From Acholoe squamosa (Eukaryota; Annelida; Polychaeta; Phyllodocida; Polynoidae), in contig OX439050.1 of the NCBI GenBank assembly GCA_949317995.1, positions 4,030,001 to 4,094,000 of the forward strand: a stretch of DNA of 64,000 nt. The letters are read 5' to 3'. Made by a program: the position numbers and the translations under genes. Below, in pieces: positions 13,591 through 25,500 of this stretch; within the stretch, counting starts at the first letter, position 1, and each line of letters begins with the position of its first letter. Under the pieces are notes generated by a model that was given only the letters and a program-made list of their open reading frames with translations, did no database searches and was not told the origin of the DNA.

Positions 13591-16500
13591 GTTGAAAATT
13601 CCCATGTCCCTTATAGTAAGAATTACCCAGGGGTTTTCTTTCTTCTTTTTTGCAGAAAATACTTTGATTTCAATTTCAACTCCTAAAACCATGTCAGCCA
13701 TCATGTTGACAATAAAGGATCACTTTAAACTACACATAAAAGGATAAAGACATATTACGTACTGTAGCACTGGATAAAGACATATTACGTACTGTAGCAC
13801 TGGATGCCGATGTCCTCGCTATGTCCACAGTCCTCCATTCCCCAGTCAGCATGACGACACGCGTCAGCGAGCCGTCCCTGTGATGTGGGCAGACACTGTA
13901 CATTGTCCAACCACGTTATACCTGTACCTGATGGGGCCGACCTGATGAAGCCCATGGAGTATCCTAACTGCCGACACGCCACCTACAGGGATAATCAGAG
14001 GTGTAAAAGGCCGAAAATGAATTTCTCTGAAGTGCGTTATATGGCTTCACGGTGTCCCGGGTATATATTTGACATTGTGATAGTGAAATATCCACAATTT
14101 GCAAAGGGGTAAGATATTTTCAATTTTAATGTAATGTTAGACCCCCCCCCCCATCAGAGATTTCACACCCCTAATTTACATTTATGTTGGTTTAGTAAGA
14201 TTTTGATTAAAATTTCATTTATTTGGCTCAAAAAGAATGATTCAATCATAGTTTTCTGGCCATGCCATGGTTTAACTAGTACTTGAATACTGGGGCGTGA
14301 TGCATTATTGCACTAAAGATCTCTAACATGTCTAAACAGCGAGTGTCATACATACAGCGGCAGCATCGTCCGTGAAGCTGTCGTCACACACCGTCCCCCA
14401 ACGTCCTAAGTGGTACACCTCAAGACGACCATGCGACGGGCACTCACCATCCCTCAGTCTAAGGTCTGTAATGAAACAAGAGCCCATGAGCCCATAGATT
14501 TTTCGGTATCATCTCTGGGAACTAAACTAAACCATGCATGTCCCTAAAATCACTTAGCTAGACTTCTGACGATGGTAGCTTAGTTCCAGAATCTTCAATC
14601 TTCTGATTCTTTTCCAACATCCTCACCGAGACCAGTTTATTGGTAACCATTTTCTTAATAATTGAGTCAGAGAGATGGGACCAGGACAAAATAAGGGCCA
14701 AATCTACCTTATTATCCCCAAGTGTGATGGTTATCTAACTTACATATTTTGAATATGCGGAAATATTTTGAAATATCTCACTTTCACCATGCATAAAACT
14801 CAAAGAAACAGGTTTAGTGATTCATTACCAATTCCAGAGAATGTCAGGCAAGAAGTAGCATGGAACCATTGGGAATCGAACCTGGGTCTCTGAAGATGAC
14901 ATGCTAACCACTACTCCATAGTCCTATGTCTGTACTAGGGCTGTATCCATGCATCATGACAACCAATCAGCATGGTGCATCAATGTACTATAGGCCCTTA
15001 AATGCTGAAACTGTTGAAAAATAAATTAAAGATGTTGATACACCTACCTCCATCCCTGTGATTGACCGACTCCCCAGCTGGAAAGGGAAATGTGGATAAT
15101 TATTGTAAAAACCCCAACATGTAAGCTGCAGCATGTGGCCCTTTATATAGGGCACAGTATGGACACCCAGTGGGTCCACCATTTTTAATTTCGCTGGTTT
15201 AGGTAAAACCCATTGAAATGACATACCATGATGGGTACCTTGTCCCTGGGTAACACCCACTTCCAGGGACATGCTGGTCCCATGTTATCAGTTCTTATCA
15301 GTGCATGTCACCAGAAACCAGCTCCAGACCCGCTTCCAACCAATAAAGTTTCTTCATTTTAATAAAACCGTAGTGTTGTAGATTTTAATAGAATAGTAGA
15401 GAATAGACCTGTGAGACATAGCGCGGCAACTTGTAATCTTGTGTCTAGTGATAGAATAATAGGAAAGCTAACTTCAAAGGCAATTAAAGGTTGTACCATC
15501 TGGCTCACCCTGTAACTCTTGTGCTGCCTTGTACTACTAGGTCTACTACCGAGAAGTTCTGCCTGCCCATAGATGACCACTACAAATGGTAGAGGTGGGC
15601 ATGTTCAATGACCCAGAACCATATGCACCAAGGACCCCAGAATGACTAGGGTTGTGTGTGGCAGTCTTACCAACCCCAACAGCATACAGCTGGTCACACC
15701 CCCCTCCCCACCAAACTGGTAACACCCTCCCCTCTGTAGACAGGGTACACCAAGTTTAGCATTTGTCTCTCCATAGAGATTTATAGAGATTCTAAACAGT
15801 AAATATCTTCTTCAAATACAGAAAATATGATCCAAATGTACCATAACCCCGTGAGATGAAACCTTTAGTACATATATACAGCAATTTCAGACCACAGAAT
15901 TATCAGATAAAGCCTACAGAGATGTATTGGTGAATCTTAATTTTGTCTTATGCTAATCTTCCATAGAGCTCAAGGAGCTGAAATGTCTAATCTAATCATA
16001 AAACCCAAACTAAACATATATCACAAAAACAAGTTATCTACCATTAGTACATACATATGGTCAATTGCAGTGAACTGGGGTCACATAGGGCTCAGTAAGG
16101 GGTAAAAATTAAACTGCTTGGATTGTTTTGAAATTTTGTGTCCAAAATACTGGTGCACTGAGGGACTTACCCTGAAAATTGGGAACACTAATATGAAAAA
16201 TTGCTAATTTTAGAGTCAAATCCATTATTTAGCATTGATTCCTATGGGATTATGGTCCAAATAGGCTCATTTTCTTGGAAATAATCTTTCAACCATTGGG
16301 TGAACAAATTAATTTAATATCATTTTTGTATGATGTTGGGCATTGTCCTTTTACACTAGTAATCTGGCATGGCCACAAACCTTCCTAATTCAGGATGTTT
16401 CAGGCATAATATATATTGTGGCACGTACGGTTCCCTGTCACATTTCATTGTCTATTATCAAAATCAGCTGGTGGAATTTTGTTTGAATTCCTGTAACTAA

Positions 16501-19500
16501 TAACTTATATAAGTAGAAAAGTTTGAGAACAATAGAGGTTTATACCATGAAGTATTAAATTCATGGGGATCTGAAATATGTGGCACGTATGGTTCCTCTA
16601 AAACTACCCCAAACCTACTTTAATTCACACCAATCAGAATAGCAGATTACATGTTTGATACCTGCATTTCTTCTATTTTCTATCTGAAAATAGACACATG
16701 AGACATTTATTTTACCTATTTTAATCTCAGCTATATGGTGTTTTTTATCTAATATAATGCAATGTAATGTGTGGCACGTACGGTTCCACTGTACCCACAC
16801 CACAAAGTTTTAAGCTATAACTCCTAGCAGATAGGGAAGATAAGTCTTAAAGTGATTATATCTCATGCCAAATATCATGGGCTAATGAATAATTCAAATT
16901 ATTATTGATTTCTAATACTATTTCTTTTTACTTTGCTTCGTAACATCCGAGGCCCTATGAAAAAGCGTTCAAAATATCCATAAAAAGGCCTCTGCATTGC
17001 AGTCTGCTGAATTAGAAATCAATCATACATAGGCAAAACCATGGTTTGCAAGCAATATCATGACAATACCCACCTAATGAAAACAGAAAATGTCAATAAA
17101 CTTTATTTATTAGTCACGTTTACCTACTTCCCATGGGAAAAATGGGTTTGCCCATCTCAGTGCAATTGACCATATGCTGATAACAATGCCTCAATATTGT
17201 GCCAAAATAGTCCATAGGAGAAGAACAGTGAACGAAAATAGAAATCAGGGCTCCCCTATCCCTTACACCGTGGCGACTCTGAATCATTGACTAGTCTACA
17301 AGTCTCACTAGTAGGACTTAGAGTCACCGCGCTAATAAGTGCACCAGTGCGAAATAGAAATTGTTAGATGCTAAAAACCATAAATACAAGAATTAATTCT
17401 CATCAGTTCACCCCCATCCACCCATTTTGTATCTATCTATTCCTTATCTTTATTGGGTTTTTTTCTCTTTATTTGTATGATTTGACATGAGGGGTGAAAG
17501 GGTTAAGGTGGCCTTATAAGAACGAACTTAGTAGGGAGAATATCAGAACACAACCATTAGATTCTCATAGAAAATTTATCACAAGCTTATTGTTGGAGGT
17601 TGAATACTGTTGTCTCTTGACAATATTTTATCTGCTTGCATGATAAGGTTTACTTACCACAGTTGACGCGTTCAGTGGTGTCTGCAATAAAGAAATTCAA
17701 CAATAAATACAAGACAGAGAAGGGTCATAATGAATTTCAAATACCCATAATAATATTAATGTTTATCGGGATGATAACGGTGACAATGAAGTGCTGGCGA
17801 GGAGTCTCACCAGCAGGACCTCATGCCCATTGGTGAGTAACAACTACCGTAAACTCCCACGTATAAGACGCGTCCTCTACGCCAAACAAAATGCTGGGGA
17901 GTCTTATAGCTTTCTCTCAAGTTTGGGGTGCGTCTTATACGAGGGGTAATTTTTCTATAGAAATGTACTAATCTTACAAATATCAGCATTAAAATGTGCG
18001 TCTTATACGGGAAAATGCATGTGCTAAGTTTGGGGTGCGTCTTATACGCGCAGCGCATCTTCTAGGCAGGAGTTTACGGTAAGTGATATTAGTCAGATCA
18101 GTGAATAAGGATGAAATGATATCAAACATGAATTATTCCAGCAGCTTATACTGATAGAGTATATGAATGATGACACCAATGAAGTGCTGGCGAGCGGTCT
18201 TGCTAACACTTCATTGGTGCATCATGACAACCAATGGGTATGATGCACTCCTGCATCAGCAGTCCTTTAAGGGTTGAAGCAGCAATAAAACCTACTGGAG
18301 CATATTACGCCGACATCCTTGTTGTGATCACACCCATACGTACTGCCCCACGGGGCGTGCATACAGCCCGCGAGTCGCGCATCATTAGACGTGCAGTTCA
18401 TCCCCTTCAGCCATATCTGGGAGCTCGAGTCAGCTGCCGGCGCCGTATGGATCCACCCATGTTTATACCCCAACTCCACACAGGCAATAGCTGAAATTAA
18501 AATGCAAATTTTGAGATTTTTGACTGAAAACAGTACAGAGAGAAAAAAGAAAACAGATAGATCTAAAAGAATAGAAAACAAATGGGGAAAAAAGATAAAT
18601 AAAAACAAATAGATAAAAGAAATGTTACCATTCAACCAAACATTGGTTGAATGGTGTATTGGTGAGTGTGTGGGACATATGGGCTCGGCACTGTCACTAA
18701 ACCTGGTGTACTACTGAGGCACCTCAGGTCACATGTTGTGATGTCACACACATGATTCAGGTATGCTGTGAGTGGTTGGGCTGTTTTGGCTGTTAGCTGG
18801 ACATTAATTTTCTTTTTTCTGTGTTTTCTTTGTTTAAATAAATAGGCCGCATCTTAGGACAGCGTGCCCGAGTCCATATATTCGTCTGTTCACACTCTGT
18901 GCCTCCTCAAACCAACAACTGAAAATTGAAGATCTTACTTTAAATAATGATATATATGATAACCCTCTGCAAGTCAATATTAGAAGCAGGCGTAAGGAGA
19001 GCTTTTATAAGATATTCAAGTCAAGAGTTTTTGTTCATTGTTTTTTTTTTTAGATCCCTGTTATTTCTAAGAAAAGTACATAACTATGTTAGGATAATTC
19101 AAGAATAATCAAACCAATCTTTTTAAGATAAAAAAGTAAAAATGATTCATATAGGAGACTTGAGTGTAATGTTAAGTTGGTTTATCCTACCGGCATCGGT
19201 ATTGTCGAAGTCGACGTCGCAGATGGTGCCCCATCTATGGGAGTGCCAGATCTCCAGCCGTCCTTCATACTCACACTCCCCACCCATCAACCGCAGCGCT
19301 GAAATGGTATTGAATGAGCTTTTAGTTTGATATTTTTCTTCTTTTTTTCAAATTAGTATAAGTGCATATAGACAGATGTGTCAGATTCTTTAGGCCCGTA
19401 GATGACCATCATGAAGAAATTAGACAAACAGATGAAAAATATGAAAAAAAATCTTTAAAAATCCGCAAAATTTGTTGCCCTTACCATAATTGTCTAATTG

Positions 19501-22500
19501 TCTCTATAACCAAGGGTCTAGAACTTTAACCAAGGTGTGGAGACCTTACTTTTTCCAGTCTACTATAAACCATAAAATATACCCCCAGTGTGGAAACAGG
19601 CAAAGTCAGGGGTGCACCTTATACGTGACAATATGATAAATAGACAAAGGTGCACGAGAACTGGTCCCCACTGAGGGTTATCACACGAGGTGAAGCCAAG
19701 TTATTTTTGTCAGAAATTTTTGTCAAAAATTCATTTATTTGGTATTAATTATCAGTTCTTCATTAGTAATGTGACCATTTGCAATGATCTACCTGGCAGT
19801 GTGATATGGGAAGGGTTATCACACTGGGGGGTGTGATACAGAGCTTCTTGGTCAAACCTATGGGGCTGTCGTATTCAACTTAAGGACAAGGGCTGTAGGG
19901 GACCCAAAAATTAATTGACAAAGGATTTTCTTGTAACTTAAAATATTTGTTCCTTATATGATGTGTAATTGAAATGTGGAATAAAAAGTTGGGATAGCAA
20001 CACTACTTTCTTGAGTACTAGCCATCTTTTGTAGGATGCTTTAGCATTGAGTCCAATGGGCTAACAGCTAGACATTTGGGATTTTGGAGGAACTTTGGTG
20101 AATAATTCCCAAACTGGACAAACAATTTTTTTTCAAAAACTACAAATATGTCCATTGGCATGTGTTAATCAAGATAGAAATGTAAAATCATATGGTTTCA
20201 ATGCTACTTTTTGTGCATGATGAGTGTCCTTAAGATAACATAGAACAATACTTAAGTGACTGAATTATGAAAAAGGATGAACCTGATAGACACACAAAAA
20301 GAGGAAAAATGCTCACCTCCGTCACCGGGAATTTTCTGACCATCTGAAAAAATATGTGTAAACTTACATTTGGTGTTCTATGCCAAAGTATCATTTTGAT
20401 CTCAAATCATTGATTTATTAAAAAGTAACATATATTTATTTCATGATTATTCTGATGACCCATACAAATAATGAAAATAAAATGAAGATGGAACTCACGG
20501 CAGTCAACTGTTGCTGTAGAATCTGAAAAATGAAAACATTAACTTGAGAGAAAAAAAAACTTTTTTTAAGATTTAAGGTGTAATTTGGCTTTTGAAAATT
20601 TAAGGCCTAATATAGGTTATTGATTTATTCCGTGGGGGGGGCATTGTCTTATGTGGGATTTATTTATTTGTTCCAGTGAGAGTTAACTGTTTAGTTCACC
20701 TGTCGGACCGCATTCACACAGCATAGTCTAGTCAAGATGGCCCAATGAAGAGCCGGCGGGGCCAAATAGGCAGCGAGTCACACCAAAAGTTCTCATTTTA
20801 ATACTTTAAAGCATATGGACTTTGATAACTTAAACAAATACAAACCAATTTATTTCAACTTAAACAAATACAAACTGATTTTATTTTCTATGGTCTTCTT
20901 ATCCCTATATTATGGTTAATGGTTGAAGTATAAGATACGTACTAAAACAGTGTACTCCTGCATCCTCTGTGTGACTACAGTCCTCTCTACCCCATCGTAA
21001 CGCGCCGCACTGTGCTATAGACTCGTGCTGCAAGTTACAGGCTAAATCATCTAACCATATGGTACCGGTACCGGGGGACGGCGCCTTCATCACGACACCG
21101 CTGTCAAACCCTAACTCACGACATGCAACTGTAGCCTCTTCTGGGCCTGTTAATGAACAAATAGTAAATGAACATCACAGTTACAAGTAGCTCATGTAAA
21201 ATAGATAGCCTCTTATTGTCTGGTTAATAATTAGATTGATGAAAACAGATATGTAAATTAACATATAAAAATGAATAATTAGACCCAAAAAAAAATTGCC
21301 TCCTCCGCTTCTGATAGATTAACAAAATTGATGAAAATGAACTAATGAAATGAATGAAGAAATATATGGATAAAATAAATATACCGTATTCGTTCTAATA
21401 AGCGCACATGTGCAGAAAATTACTTTTTGAATGCTCTAAACCTTATTAGAGGAATTAATTCTAATAGGCGCACCCCCTAAAGCCTAAAATCGTTGTTTTG
21501 GTCTTAAAAATCTTGATTTTTTTTTACACTTTATTTGACCGATTTTACACCAGGTGGGGGCCAAAAAGGAGGGGTGTGCGCTTATTAGAGCATGTGCGCT
21601 TATTAGAATGAACATGGTAGGTGTAAATTGTGGTATATATACTTGACTATACGAGAGTCCTCCTACAGATTTGGCATTAGAAAATAACATTTCTGTTGAG
21701 CTTTGGCCAAACATGAAAAAATTAAGCTTTCTAACTTACCAAACCCATCATCACAGATGGTCCCCCATACGTTACTGTGGAATATCTCCAGTCGTCCCTC
21801 ATCTGGACACGTACCGTCTGCCAGTCGTAGATCTGAATAACATAAAGTTAGAAGTTATAGAGAGAACATTGGAAGAAATGTTTGTATCACTACTTTTTAA
21901 ATATTCTAAGCAAAGTAACACCTGTTCAAAATCTTGAACCGAACTGAAACCCGACAGAAAATTGGAAAATGGCAATTAAAGAGCCATTCATTTTATTTCC
22001 CTTACTAAATTACTGTAATCGGTGTATTAATATACAGAAGCTTTTACCGAGATACATAAAAACCATAGTTTTTGCTTACTTCCTTCTACGACATCATGTG
22101 TACTGGAACCTGGAAATGTAACATAATACACATCATTATAAAGTTATTGTGCATGAATGCATCATGCCTAATCTTTAGGGTTGATGCACTCACCACAGGT
22201 CGGCATGATGCACCAATGAAGTGCTGGGAAGTACATGCATCAGCACTCTATCAGTGTACCATATGGTGAAGAGACATGCAGTTTTAAACACATCATGAAT
22301 TCTGCTGGTTAAGAACTTGATTATGCACTGAAGAAAATAGCGTTTTGGAAGTTAAGAAACAGGGTCCGCAGAAGGAGGCTGTGGCCCTATTAGGGGAGTT
22401 GAGCTCCTTATATCATTTCTTTTGATAGAGATAAAGTTTGAAAAAATACATCCAGAGCCTAACCAAAAGGTAAAGTTTTGAATCTTTAAAATTAAGATCT

Positions 22501-25500
22501 TTCTACAACACTTACCTGGGCAGTATTCCTTACGCGTGCCATCTGAAAACGGAAAGTATAAGTAGTTGTTGCTTATAAAAAGGTATTATCATTTCAAAGG
22601 ACCAATTGTATAAATAAAAAGATAAAAGTTATCTTCTGAAACCTCAGTCAAGCATACTAGATATTGATTCAAATGTATCTTATAGTACTTACTAAAACAG
22701 GCGATATAGACATCTTCACCATGTCCACAGTCGTTAGACCCAATAGGGTTGTGTGCACAATTAAGGAGTCGTGTATCCTCTGGGTTACACCCAACCTCGT
22801 CTAACCAGATTGGGCCAGTGCCGACTGATCGGATCTCCAGTTTACTGCCGCGGGCGAACCCCAGCTCACCACACGCCACCTAAGAGGAAATGAACTATAG
22901 TTATAAAAATGCCACCTAGGGGAGAATAAACTATAGATATAGGCAATCCATCTAGGGGGAAACAAACTATAGTTATAGAGAAATTCCACCTAAAGGGAAT
23001 GACCTGTAGTTATAGATTTGCCACATAGGGGGAATAAACTATAGTTATAAAATGCCACCTAGGTGAAAATAAACCATAGTTATAGATATGCCACCTAGTT
23101 ATGGACATGCCACCTCGGGGAATAAACTATAGTTATAGACATGCCACCTAGGGGAATAAACTATAGTTATGGATAGTTCACCTGGGGGAATAAACTATAG
23201 TTATTGACATGCCATCTGGGGGAATAAACTATAGTTATAGACATGCCACCTGGGGGGAATATACTATAGTTATAGACATGCCACCTAGGGGGAATATACT
23301 ATAGTTATAGACATGCCACCTAGGGGGAATATACTATAGTTATAGACATGCCACCTGGGGGAATAAACTATAGTTATGGACATGCCACCTAGGAGGAATA
23401 AACTATAGTTATGGACATGCCACCTGGGGGAATAAACTATAGTTATGGACATGCCACCTGGGGGAATAAACTATAGTTATGGACATGCCACCTGGGGGAA
23501 TAAACTATAGTTATGGACATGCCACCTAGGGGGAATAAACTATAGTTTTGGATATGCCACCTGGGGGGAATAAACTATAGCTATGGACATGCCACCTGGG
23601 GGAATAAACTATAGTTATTTACATGCGACCTAGGGGGGAATAAACTTTTTTTTCTTTTGCTACACCGGGTGATAATTATAAAAGCATCAATATGTTATGA
23701 TATTGTTGGCCAATAAACTTGTTCAAAACTCAAAACTATAGTTATGGACATGCCACCTGAGGGAATAAACTATAGTTATGGACATGCCACCTATGGGGGG
23801 AATAAACTATAGTTATGGACATGCCACATGGGGGGAATAAACTATAGTTATGGACATGGCAGGTATAGGAGATCAAGTATATGTTATACATCAGCGATAA
23901 ATACAGACCTCATTCATTGACTGAATTTTATATGATTAAGCGTGTCACTATCTCTACTTTGAATTTTAAATCATGATGGACAGACCATTAAAAAGGGACT
24001 GCATAGTACATAATTAATGATACACCAATGGTCATCATGAAGCACCATTGAAGGTCTATCACATAACTCACTAAGGTAGGTACTTGTATAAACTGAGCGT
24101 CCCGGTTTTGTTATGCTCTCTCTCAGAGCCTCCAGGCATCCTTTCTCACTCTGAGGGCCCTCCTGTCCTTAATATTTGGAATAGAGGGTTGGTTGGGGTC
24201 CTGTTTTCACCACAAGAGAACAGTGGTCAATCTGAATATAGTTATACCTAAGTAGATACTATCCACTTGTTAATGGTATGAGCACTCAAGTAATAGGACA
24301 TATGATGAAATAATGTGAGTTGGAGAGAGTTGGACACCTCTAGGTACTGGATATTTTGTTCTTGATTAACCTTCTGAAGTGCTAAACTGTAGGTCAAGGA
24401 GGAACATCCTGAAATACTCATGTATTTTGCTGCTGAATGCACATGAGTGGGGCACTGGGAGGGTAAACCTTGACTGCACTACCTGCCTGTGCAGTAGGCT
24501 GTGATCACAGTGGCTGATCCAGCTCATGAGGAAAATAGCCTCGATCGGCACTCGATCAGATGAAAGTTAACATTTCTGGCACTCAATCTACAGTTGTCTG
24601 GGGAGAGGGCTTAGTTCTTATAGATAGAATAAAACAAAAACACAACTTGGTTAATATATGACGAATTAGCTACTTACAGTGGCATCGATGTCATCAAATT
24701 GGTCATTACACACTGTGCCCCATGAGTGTCGTAAGTAAATCTCTAAACGTCCTTCTGTCGTACAGCCATCGGAGTGCACCAGCCGCAATGCTTAATTAAA
24801 ATGGTACAAGTACACATATCAACATCATGTTTCCTTGGCCAACACTGAACCTACGAGTGTTTAAATTTTCATTAATCTAACCTTCAGTCAGGAGGATGTT
24901 CCACGGTAGATAAATGTCATAGGGCCTAAGAAAAAATGTTGTATTCAGGGTACCTATCCTAATTATTTTGGCCCTACCCTAACATTTTTATGGGAATTCT
25001 GATTTTTTGGCACTTATCAAGATGTAAAAGTTTTTTACAATCCCACATGTCAAATTCCTGTCGCAAAGCTGCAAAAATTTACAGCCGGCTTAAAAATATT
25101 CCCCAGGGTATAAACCAGGGTTTCTAATTGACAATTTGTAGAACATTGCAATGTATTATCTGACCTTTAAGTGACCTTTAAGGGTCAAAGGGTTAAACTA
25201 GTGAAATATGAGTCATAATCTGTATACCTACCTCCATTAGGGACAGGGGGAACTTGAACAGGTGGACTTGTTGCCTGTAAAAGAGAAAGGAAAATGAAAT
25301 TAAGTATGATGATACACAAGATATAAACTGGAAGAAGTTGTACATGTATGGTATGTAATCGCCTGAAGTTCTGGCGAGTCTGCTCGCCAGCACTTTATTT
25401 AGAGAATAGACAATGATCTTCTTCACATCGAGACTGCATTCGTGCATTATAGGACAACAGGCAGTCAAGATGTGAAGAAGGAGTTGTCTATTGTCTTTAT

